In this document: in pieces, positions 13,401-25,802 of the stretch | How positions within the stretch are numbered: position 1 is the stretch's first letter | Layout: the number at the start of each line of letters is the position of its first letter | From: Luidia sarsii | Lineage: Eukaryota > Echinodermata > Asteroidea > Paxillosida > Luidiidae | Assembly: GCA_949987565.1 (NCBI GenBank) | Contig: OX465102.1 | Coordinates: 17,620,968-17,684,967 of the forward strand | Direction: 5' to 3' | Length of the DNA stretch: 64,000 nucleotides | Translations under genes and position numbers: made by a program | The notes under the pieces: model-generated | What the model saw: the letters and a program-made list of their open reading frames with translations, nothing else | Told to the model about the DNA's origin: nothing | Database searches by the model: none

Positions 13401-16400
13401 AGTGCAAAGTGGTTTACCACTAGATGCAAAGACTTACCAGTCTGTTTCTTTTGTATGTTTGTGTGAGCACATTTCTGGGGGGGGGGGGGGGAACTGCTAC
13501 AGAGATCATCCTGTACTGAAGCAATGCAATCTTATGCCTGGCTTTGGACAGGAACAAATTTCAATTCCAAGTACTGACGGCCGGGGGGGGGGGGGGGGGG
13601 GTGGTGACGTCGAGAAAAACAATCAATCAAAAATCAAGCCTGCACTGACAACACGCTCGATTGCGTCCAAATCCCGCAGGGAAGAGATGCAGGTTTGAGG
13701 TTACCATGGCGATCTATGATGACTCATCCACCTGTGCCCCTGATGAGTTGTTAACTGGCCACACCCGTCCCCGTAGGGCCCGTACTGTAGGTGTCTGAAG
13801 ACCATCCACTAGTTGGTCAGTACACCCGAGTCGATCCCCCCTGCCACCACCCCTAACCGGACCCCCCCCCTCCGCCCCCGCCATCATTAAATTTACCGAT
13901 GGCGCATTTCTGCTGACCTGAGACTATTTGTAAGACACATACGTCAGTGACTACGACACTTGTGAGACAGGGGAATCTAATTCAGCTGAGATTAGAATGG
14001 CGGCAACAGAGCACAGGGTGTGAAACGCCAAGCCTAATCACGGCCATACGGCCTCTCTCTCTCTCACTCTCTTTCTCCCCCCCTTCTCTCTCTCAACCTC
14101 TCTCACTCCCTCTCTCCCTCTCAACCTCACTCTGTCTCCCCACTCTCTCACTCTCACTCTCTTTCTTTCTCTCTCAACTGCTCTCTCACTCTCTCCCCTC
14201 TCTCTGTCTCCCCGCTCTCTCTCACTCTTTCCCGACCCTCTCTCTCAACCTCTCTCTTTCACTCTCCTCTCTCTCACTGTCTCTCCCTCTCTCAACCTCT
14301 CACACTTTCTCACACCCCTCTCCCTCTCTCTCTCATTCCCTTTCTCTCTCTCTCATTCTCTTTCTCTCTCACTCTATTTGTCCCACTCCTACGGTTACGG
14401 TTACCATGGCAACACTCCAGTAGCAGCACCCTCGTCCATCGTCTTGGTTAAATTTTAGTCCAGTGGAAACACAGCTTAAGAATGGATTTCAATCAGGCTT
14501 ATTAACCATAAACCATAACTCTGAGTAATCAAGATACCAAAAAGATGATGTCCATGTATAATATATAAATGAGGCATCACAAACAGCTTTTCATCTAAAA
14601 TAGCACAAACGATCCTGTAGAGAATAAATTCATTAAAAGGAGAAGAGTGAATTCGGCTGGAGTGCATTCTTAATCCAAGAGTGACTCACTGGCATCATCA
14701 TACAACCTCTGCTAAAATTCAGTAAAAATAAAATTCTTACAATTTTCTGGAAAGCAAATCCATAAAAAAAATCTTACTGAGGAACATCCAATTTCGCTTA
14801 AAATTTCCTCTTTATTTTATCTCAATCGTGCAGATACAGGTCAGCTTTTACTAGGAGAGCAATTTCTATAATGGCTTTCCTCAAATTGCAAACAAAAATA
14901 TAGTTCTAGCAAATCCAATCCTTCATCAATTCACCTCCAATGGTCAAACCATAATTATACGGCTGTTTCCACTATCCACAAATAAACACGATTATTTGGG
15001 TCGCAATTTGAATCGCGATTCAAACTCCACTTTTATGTTTATGTGTGGACACTAATAAACGTGACTATTATTTTGTGGGATTTGAATCGCAAACCAGACT
15101 CCATAGTGAGACTTTTCTAAATATAGTAATCAAGTTGATTTGCCATGCAGTACGTGTGTGAATTCGGCGCTGAATCGCAATCTTTTTTTTTTTACTCTGA
15201 ATAACATGAAGTGCTGGACATCACCACACCCACCATTTGACCACAACCGCTATTAAACAACAATTGGATCACAATTTTGGGGGTAACAGTTTTTTAACCT
15301 GTGTGGATACTGGATACAATAGAAACAAAAAACAGTTTTTGAATCGCGATTCAAATCATGATTATAATGCACAGTGGGAATGGCCCTCATGTCTTAATTA
15401 CACTGCTGAACCAGCAGTCCCAATCTTTGCATGAATTCATCAAGCAACGTCGTAGCCTGTCGCCAATAACGTCGCCAAAATTGAATTTCCTCCCGAGGGT
15501 CTTACAGTCTGCTGGATCACCTCAGCTGAGGGCTCCCCTGGCCCTGCAATTTTAAGAGTCTGAGTTGGCAGTCGATAATTCGTTTGAGCAGTAGACACTA
15601 GACAAACTTGGGTACATTATGGATGCGTTATGTTGAGGTTCCACGGCCACCAACGCCCAGCATTGCGCACTGGGCCCTATTTCATAGAGCTGAGCCTTCA
15701 GCGTGAAAATCCGCTAAGCAAGAAATTTCTCGCCTACCGGTAGTTAAAAACGAGATTGCCAAGAATGCCAACCATATCTGCCAACGGTATTTCACTAGAT
15801 GTTTGTTGTACTTGACTCGTATTCTACCAAATTGGTTGCTTCGCATGAAATACAAGTGGAACTTTGGCTGGCAACCTGATTCTTTTGCTCAAGGAAGATT
15901 TGTCATACTTCAGCAATTGTCGGTGCTTAAGCGGCTCTATGAAATTGGGCCCTGGTGTATGGAGAACAAGACATGAGATGCGGCTATCTCTGATTCAGTG
16001 AAATGTTTGCAGAAACCCTCCACTCACTTCTGAGAAGAATACACTGTATGTAGGCAGGGCGTTCACAATTTTCCCACCCTCTGGGCATGCGTCACTGTGC
16101 TGTGTACGGTAACAACGGTTGCCGAGCAACAACCCCTGATTCACTAGCCAAGACAGCTGGTCAGCCCAAATGCATGGGCCATGCACACTGTGCGTGGGGG
16201 TGGCAACGAACGTACGGTGTATCTGTACACGGGCCACTGCACAAAGTAATTTCACTGACATTCAGTTCTGAGAAACTCAAAACCAATTTTCTACTTCAAG
16301 ATACACGTGTGCACACAGGAAGTGTACAAGCTTTCTTGGGATGTAGAGAGGACATGCCAGACTCAACAAAATATTGTGAAATGCCAATATGGCATGAGTT

Positions 16401-19400
16401 CACAACTTCACATACACAAAACAACATTGCTGTCCACGAGTTTGCAAACAAATCAAGGGAAAAATTGAATGGGAACTCAAACAATTTATAATATGCAAAA
16501 ATGTTGCAAACTGCGTACTGACTAATTAATGAATAAAAAGCGAAAATCTAAAATTAGGAGGGCCAGACGTTTCGATCCAAGCAGGACCCTTCTCTAATTT
16601 AGGATCAAAATGTCAGGCACTCCCAATTTTAAATTTTGAAAAATGGCAAAGAAAACTTTGACTAGACTAGGACTTTAACCCAAGATATCTGGTTTTGCGT
16701 ACATGTGCTCTTACTCTTAGCATCTGAGCTTTCCAGCCGTCAGATGGTGGCCTTCCCAATATACTCAACTAGTCTTTGCCACTCAGAATAAAGCATTCAA
16801 CCAGGAACTGCTGTACATCCCCAGTGATCACACCCCTGCTTTCATTCAGATGCAAACAACTAATTGTTGTAAACCTGGCTACCCCACCCCCATTAAAGGC
16901 CTTATATACAACAAAAGGTCAAAAGATTGCCACAGTTTGTGCGCTAAACCATTAAACATCCCAAAAAAGCAATCCTGCGAAGGTTTTAGCTCAAATGGTG
17001 ATCTGAGAGAGTAGAAAAAGGTAAAAAAACGTCACTGTTTTTCTGTAGTGTAAGAAATAGTTTATTACTTGCGAGTTATAAACTATTTGTCGATGTTTGA
17101 GTGAAGATTTCTTGGGAAGAACAGCATCCCAGACCGTAAGATTTCAACATGAGGATTCTATCATGACCACAAATTCTACAAACTGTGTAAATTAGAAGGA
17201 AATCTGTGGACATCGATGTTTTCCGATCTTCCCAACATTGTATTGGGCCTTTGAAGTCTCAGTCGAACTAATATTAAAAGGAAAAAACTGACTAGATCGG
17301 TAGTTGGCATTTACTAAAATCAAACGTTTCCCGGGAAATTCCTGCTGCTAATAAGAAAACAAGAAAAGTTCAACAAAATTTGCCACATACCGTTTGTGTA
17401 ATTTTGCACAACTGCACACAGAGAAATAGAATGCTACCGGTAATTGCTAACCAGTACCAGCAATCTTTTCACACTCCGTAATTTCGGGGTTGGAATCTGT
17501 TCCAATCCCACTTCTACAAATTGCAAGTACTCCAACCAGACTGACCACAAAAAAACCCAACCCACTAATCTGAAGGAAAAAAACCCCAGAGGGGCTGACA
17601 CTTAAATCTGGGCAGGACCTTACTCCAAGGCAGAATGGAGCGCAAGAAATCAGATGACGTCTACAGCCATTCATAACAAACATACCCCCCCCCCCTTCTT
17701 CCCGAAAATCACAGCTCACCAACAAAGGCAAGGACAATGAACATCAACTCGCCAAAAGAAAACAGCAGCGGAACAACACAGACTCCTAGGTATATGCAGG
17801 ATGTAACGTCCTTTTTAATATCAGCCAACAAACGTAATCCGATTTACCAGTATTGAACGATGAAGCCATTCACATATCACACAGCGACACCAGTGTTTGG
17901 GTGAAATTGATCCGGTCAGGCCACACACCCTTGCTTTCCTTTCCTGGGGAACCAGTTCGAACTCCAAAGTCTTTAGCCGTGTTCACACTGGAATTTTTTG
18001 TTCCAAGACCGTGGGTAACATTCCAATGGGTTAATCTAATACCAGTGTCCACTCTTGAATTATCAACATGGGTAACACTTAACTGACTGACTAAATACAA
18101 ACACGTGCGATGTTGCGTCTGCCCTGGAATTTCGACTCGGTTAAACTGATCTGGTCAATTCAACCAGGCAAAAGTCAGTCGCGTTACCTGGGAGGAAAAC
18201 TTCCTGGGCTGTCTGCACTGGACTTAAAATGGTAAAGTTTGCCCATTTGTTCGGTTAGTGTCCCCCCAAAAAGTCCAGTGCGGACAGGGCTTTTGGCTGC
18301 GTCTCGAAAGCACCACAAAGGAAGGTCAACCCCTCTACGGGAAAGTGACCGCCACGGCTAAAGCCGCGTCCGCACTGGACTTAAAATGGGTAAACTAAAT
18401 GGGTAAATTGACCATTTTAAGTCCAGTGCGGACAGGCCAGGAAGTTTTCCTCCCAGGTAACTTACCCGACTCGAATGGGTAGTTTAAGCAACCAACTTCT
18501 GCCCGGTTAAATTGAACAGGTCAGTTTAACCGAGCCGAAAAGTCCAATCCGGACAGAACGTCTCGGTAAACGACTCGGTAAAAAACTACATCTGGTCCGG
18601 CGCCGGCGCCCCGCATTGCCTCGATACCACAAGACTCCCTGTACACAAGACTCATGCGGGCGTGGGGTAGCAACGTGACTCGGTACATGCACATGTACTG
18701 TGCATAACTTGTACACACACAGCCAGTAAATTGTGTGCAGACATCCGGTGAAAGGTCACCACGAAAGTGCCCTCATGCGTTTGTTTGCGACAGTCGGTTA
18801 GTTTTACTGATCGTCTCGGTTAGTTTACCCGAGTCGAATAGTCCAAGTGCGGATGCCTGGAAGATTTACCCACGGGCTTGGTAAAAAATAAGTCCAGTGC
18901 GGACACGGCTTAAGCTTGCGGGCCTTCTGTGGGCAGGCGTGATGTCAGTGGCCGATAATAACTGACGATCAATCGCAAGAAGCTTTGTGAAATCCAGTCC
19001 CGAAGTCCTAGCCAAGGGCCTTTGCTTAGGCCAATTTCTTTTATAGTAAACAATTTGCGGGGGGGGGGGGGGGGGGGGGGGTGAAGGGGAGAGGTGTCTG
19101 CCTTCAAGATTTGTCTGTCTATAAGATAGGAGCAAAACATCAGGCCTTATTCTGTTTGGAGCTTTGAAACTTGGAAGGAAACTTAAAATGACCAATAGCA
19201 ATTTACGAATCTCTAACGTTTTGACTTTTGAGGGACTGCCGTTTGAAGAAAAATTCTACCAGGACCTTTCTTAGTGGAAGTTTTGCGGTGACACATCTCT
19301 TGTAAGTGTGACACATCTCTTGTGAGTGTGGCTCTGAAAAGAGCCGGTCACCCAACAAATCCCGCTCTGCCTTTGAGAAAAAGGTCATTGATACAATCGA

Positions 19401-22400
19401 AACGTTAGCCCCTCTAAACTGATGAGCGCTGCAAGCAAGGTGGTGTGTGTAAATAATATACGTGTCCAGTGTGCTAAATGCACAGGTACCACATAGCAGG
19501 AGAATGTATGGGCCTACATGTACCCCTTCCTGCATGTCAAAATTGAGAATAAAGTCAATAAACCTCTACTTTTCACGGTTGCTGTTGACTCATGAACACC
19601 GAATGTTGTTGTCGCAGCTTCACAAAACTCCCCACAGAAAGATTCAAACTTCCTCCTACCAATAGAGTTCTACCCTATGATACCTTACTAGCGGGATAAA
19701 AAAACAACAATTCAGACCACAAATCCAAGGCACAAATATTGTGAGAAAAAAAATTACACGGAGCCATGGAGTTATACGCAACGCATGATATTAGACCATG
19801 CATGGGCAGTTGACAATAGCAATGGTTGCAGTGGATGCCTTTGAATAAACTAGCTGACCCCCAAACACAGTGTGGGGTCTCATTCAAATTTGGTCGATTT
19901 CTCCCCTCCCCCAAAAAACCCCCAAAACCTAGGTGGTTACAATATGCTTTGTTCAGGGGAAGGGGGAGAGCTCGGAAGAATCACCAATAGGGGAAACAAA
20001 ATCACACACATACAAAAGGGGGCGAGGAGACTAGATTGTTGAATATCGCACTGCCAATGACTCTAGGGACAAAATCACAACATCGGAATAGAGGGAAAGG
20101 ATTTACATACATGTACATGTACCTCAATGAGGGTTTCTCTGACATCAAAATCTATGCAAATTGAAAACAAGAAGGGCCTGATGTTTTGCTCCAAGTAGGA
20201 CCTTTCTGAAATTTGGCCTTTCAGACAGGACCTGCAATCGGGCCCTCATAATTTTGGATAATTATTTGCATTTTGGTCAGGAAGCAGTTTGCTCCTTTTT
20301 TCGCATATCATTAAAAATTAGGAGCGCTACCGGACGTTTCAATCCAAGAAGGACAAAAACAAATAGTAAGGGGAAGAGTAACAGGGACACGGATGACAGA
20401 CTGAGGACAAAGGGGATAGCTGGTGGGGTGAGATCAAAGGGAAGGGCAGGTGTTTGGGTAGTAGGGATTAGGTAGTGGAAGGGGGTAACATCAAAGGGAA
20501 AAGGTGAAAGAAGGGGTATTTCCACTACACCGAATGAACGCGATTATTTGGATCGCGATTTGAATTGCGATTCAAACTCCACTTTTTTTGCATGTGTGGA
20601 CAAACTACTAAACACTATTATTAGTGGGATTTGAGTCATGACGTGGACTCCATTACAAAGAGTGCTCAAGACATTTTCAAATAATCACGTTCATTTGCGA
20701 CGCGGTGTGTGTGGGCACTCTCCACTGAATTGCACCGGGTTTTTTTCAATCCCACAATGCACCGCTCAAGCTCTGATTGACATTACGAATGCACACAAGG
20801 GATAGTGCATGAACATTCAGCATATTCAATGAACACATACATACACCATACCAGTACACAAAGTCATTTCCCGGGGGAAACAATGATGGGCTCGCGAGCC
20901 AATGCATGAAGCATTATTAACATTAATATGCCCATACACCGATACACATGTAAATGACTTACTCTGTATGTACAGATACAATGTACACGTGTAAATGTAT
21001 ATCAATTCCTACACAACATAAAATGTTTTATACAAGTTCATGTGTCCATAAACTGCATGTACAGTATGCCTGTACTAGAACCGGTACATACTGTACAGTA
21101 CACGTACAGTACACGTATGTGAGCACATGTGCATCATGAATGTTCACTGAACACATACACTGTACATGTACTACACCGTACATGTGCACAGTTGGAACAT
21201 ACCGTACAATAGGGCTGTTCCCACTACGAAAATAATCGCGATTCAAAAACCTGGTTTTTTTTTGGCGTGTCCACACAGGCCAAATAATCGCGTCACAAAT
21301 AAACACGAGCCGATTGCAGTTAGCATGTGGTCGCACTGCGCAAGCGGGAATGGCGGAACTCGCTGATAAACGTAAACAAACCCTGTGCTGCACTTCCTGG
21401 CAGTATGCTGAGACTGGCAGGAAATGCCATGCGCGCGCAATGCATAATGGGCTTAAAAAAGGGTGCGATTTGAGCGGAGTGTTCCCACACACATCACGTC
21501 GCAAATAAACGCGATTATTTGAAAAAATCTCACTCTTAGAGGAGTCCAAATCGCGATTCAAATCCCACTAATAATTGCGTTTATTCTGTCCCCACACGCA
21601 AAAAAAAGTGGAGTTTGAATCGCGATTCAAATCGCGATCCAAATAATCGCGTTTATTTGGTGTAGTGGGAACGGCCCTTCTGTGCATGTACATGTTCATA
21701 CAAGTATGTATATTTACCATGTTTACAGTTGGAACGTAACATGTGTGTATGTACAGTACATATGTAATACACTGTACACCTGTACATGGCAAACTCATGT
21801 CCACATTATGCAAACCAAAGACTGTCCCATCTCTGCCAAGGGCCAGCAAGGCCGCCAAAGCAAATGCTCAGCTGGCCAGCAGGCCACCAAATGGACATGC
21901 TCCCGACAACCCAAAACTTTCCAAAGTTACACATTCTCTTCTTTGTTGCAAACTGCTCACTGACTGAAATGACCTGCAATACATAAATCTCAAAAGTTAA
22001 AGGGCCTGCTGACGTTTCGATCCTAGCATGACCTTTTGCCTTTGAGAAAAGCCCTGCTAGGATCGAAACGTCAGGCCCTCTAACGATTCTCTTCTTTGCA
22101 GGTCTTCTCATTTAATAGTAACATTTGACTAGTACCTGAGTACTAGGAGTACAAATGCATGTATTAAATTAAGGCTTAAATAAATCAATGAAAGACTGAC
22201 TGGGAACCATAAAACAATTTGGTTAAAATGGCAAAGAGACATTTGACAGGACCATGACTTGAACCTCTGGTTTTGCATGCCAGCAGTCACCCACAAGAGG
22301 CTGGTGCGCAAAGACAGACGTCTCCGGGTTCAAATCCCGGTCCAGTCAAAGTTTTTGTTGCCATTTTTCAAATTACCGGTATAAGTTTGTTAGCAGCGGT

Positions 22401-25400
22401 CTTGGCTGCGTGTTCTAAAAAAAAAAAATCGGTAGTAACTCCACATAGGGAACCTCCTCAATTGATAAGAAAGTGATTTCTCCTTCCATGATAAATTATT
22501 TCACAACTCTCCACTCCCAGACTGTTGAAATTTCCAGGTGAGAAATCCTCATAAATATCTCGGCTATATTTCCACAGTCTGTTGTTATTTTGCATGAATT
22601 GAAAGTCAATACTGGATGGTGGATTGGTGGTGCACATCCAAAGCTCTCCATGAATATTTCATGCGGGAATGCAGTCCGAGAGGAAATGGCAGGTCGATAT
22701 AATGACTTACCCGCACGTGCAGGCACAGAGCACACTAACTTCTACGTGTATCTGTATGATTCATTGAGGATTGCCCCAGATGCTCTGCACGATCAACACT
22801 GAGTGCCCAGAGCACTCGGGCCCTCTGATTTCTCAGATGTTGGGTACAAGACCTAACATCTGAGTTTAAAATTCTAGTGTCTTACTTGATATTAACCATC
22901 GGGGGGGGGGGGGGGGGGAGTCCTGCTCCATTGTGTTTGTGGAGATTTGCATCCGCAGGCAATAAGAAATGACATATGTAACCCGGCACAGCATAATGAG
23001 GAATAACCCCACTTTTGAGATTTTGAGATTTTCTAATGATGTGAAAGAGTATACCATTAGCTTTCAAATGACATCAAAATTATTTCTGTGTGAACTTTGT
23101 TGTAAATAGTACAAGAGGAATTCGCTCGTTCATTTGGTACCAGACACAATATAGCAGCACCATTCTAACTCCTCGAAAGCGGCCATTCAAAAAGGCAGGA
23201 ACTTTACATTTTCATGAAAACAGTACACAAACACTGCCCCGAAATCCTTGTTTTTTTTCAACATTTAGGGACAGATTTCGGAAAAAATCCTTTGGACATA
23301 ATATCCTCCAATACATTAACTTTCCGGAAAAAGATTGTTTTTTTTTTTTATCGAATTGACAAGATACTTGACTTCAGGCGTTGTTTACTCGAAAAGTGTT
23401 TTGGTGGCATATTCCTCATGTCGCTGTGCCGGGTCACATATGGATGAAATGGATGGAGGCGTTGGAAGATACACGGGTTGGTTTACAGCTGGGCAGCAGT
23501 CCAGCACCCATGATAGCATCTTGCTGACAGAGGGGTAGCATTCAACGGGTGCTCCAGGGAGATGCAGCCAATTTCACTACGGGGGAAGAGGGGGATGGGT
23601 TGCTGATATCTGATAGGGAGCCCAGATGAGGACGGCAATGAAGATGATAACAGGCTCAACTGAGAGGTCACTTGAGGTCGAGTCCATTCTTTTTGCCTTT
23701 TCTGTACTATTATTAAAACATGATTGATGCCGGTATGCATGCACCTGCTCATCCAAACTTAACTCTCGATGGATATTTTTGCCGTTTGCAAAGCTCGTTC
23801 AATGTCTCAACGCTAAGCACTACAATTACGAATTCAAGAGGCTTTCCGGATTCCGTGGACTTCCGTTGGTGGATTTGTTCAAAGCTGTTTCCACTGTCAC
23901 AAATAAACGCGAACAATTGGATCGCGATTTGGATCACAATTTTTTTATGCGGACACGCAATTCAGATTCCACATTTAGGGAGACTTTTCAAAATAATTGT
24001 GTCTATCAATTGCCACACCTTTTTTTTATTAATCCCACAGTGCACCACTCGCCCTGACTGACAGGAAGGAGGTGCTAAGCTTGTTTAAATACATTGTACA
24101 CTGTACTGTATGTCTCCCTGCATGGGCCATACTCAAGGAACGACCCACCATTTGACAACTGCAAACCACAATCGGCCCGCAGTTTTTTGCGTAATGATTC
24201 TTTGGTGTGTGCGAACGCCAGTCAAAAAAAAATAGAAAACGGTTTTTGAGTCGCGATTCAAATCAAAACTATTTGCACAGTGGAAAGGGCCCTTATGATA
24301 TTAGCCTTGACTGCAGAATGTATTATTCATGTGCAAATGCTATTAGTGCATTCAAGGAACTTCTATCCAGTGCCCTCTCAAGCTCAATGAAAGTAATTTC
24401 TCCGCACTACCCTGTCCAGCATAGCAGATTTGAGATAATTAGTATCACCAATTTCATAGAGACGCTTAAAGGGATAGCACAACATTGGTCGAGGTCAAAG
24501 AAAAGCATCCATACTGCCATACATTGTCTGATCAAACATATGCACGAAATACGGTAGCACACCTGTGAAAATTTCAGCTCAATCCACCAACTGAGTCTTG
24601 AAAAAATTGTGAAAACCTGCTTCATTCGTTTCGCGAAAATGCAGCATTCAACGTATCGTTCTGAAAAATCGTTTAGATCTAGGGGTGAGACGTATTTAAC
24701 GATTTCTTTACTCATTTCTGCAAAAATACAGCATTTTAGGCACAAATATTTCAGTGCAAGGTTTCTACCAACCATCTTTAACTGTATAAGTTTCATGAAA
24801 ATCTGCGAACATTTCTGCACACATCGCGCATTATTACATTACCTGTTACGCAAGCTGTGCGGCCAGGCAGATCAACATCGCTACTTAAAACCAGATGTTG
24901 AAAGACGATTGTGTTTAAACAGCATTTTAGCGGCTAAACCCAATCGGTGTTGGAGCGTTCAGAGTTCAGACAAAGATCAGGTTAAAACGGTACTTTTAGT
25001 GAATTCAAAATGCTGTCTGAACGTACCCACTGTTTCCAAAATAAAAAAAATGCAAGAACGGGAATTTTTCATCATGATTCAAGTCAATTTTGATCACGAT
25101 TAAAATTGCGATGATTGGCAAGATTTTAGCCATCAAAAAAACAATCAATCGAACAACTGATTTCTGAGTAACAATTCAAAAATCGGAAAGTGCATAGATC
25201 ATGTTTTTTGTCAGTTTGCATGTTTGTGCTAGTGTGAGCACCCCCTTGTTTATGTTTCATACCAATTCTGGAGTGATCCAATCACAACTACAAGGAAAAA
25301 CAAAACAAAAACAAAACCGATAACAACTGCAGCCTGTTTTTCTCCACTTAGTCACAAATTTGTCATGCTGTGAACTTTTTCCCATGGGGGCATGCAGCCA

Positions 25401-25766
25401 AATTAAATCCAGTAAATATTGGACACTGTGCTTCAATAGTTATTTTCTTCTTTCCACCCACGGACAAACCAGCGGGGATAATTGCATTTTCCATCAATAA
25501 TTTCTGCGCACAGCAACAAGGAAACTGAATTGTTTTTCCCCTTGTCGTCTACCGTTCCTTCGTCTCTAGAGATTAATGAATAATTGCATGGAATAGAAAA
25601 ACAGGCATGTTTGCCACAATGTACAATAATGTACATTATACTTTTGACTCTTGATACAAATCAACTCCGAGATTGGTAAGACTGTGGGCTGCAGCAACCG
25701 GGTCAACTGACCCAACTTTAATTACTTCTGTTCACTTCTTTTTCATTTCTAGTTTCTTTCTGTCTG

Positions 25767-25802
<36 letters not shown>

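Noticed and set aside
24407..25103. 137- and 164-codon frames on opposite strands
   Set aside because: They lie in intronic sequence that looks like old repeats, with no family resemblance.
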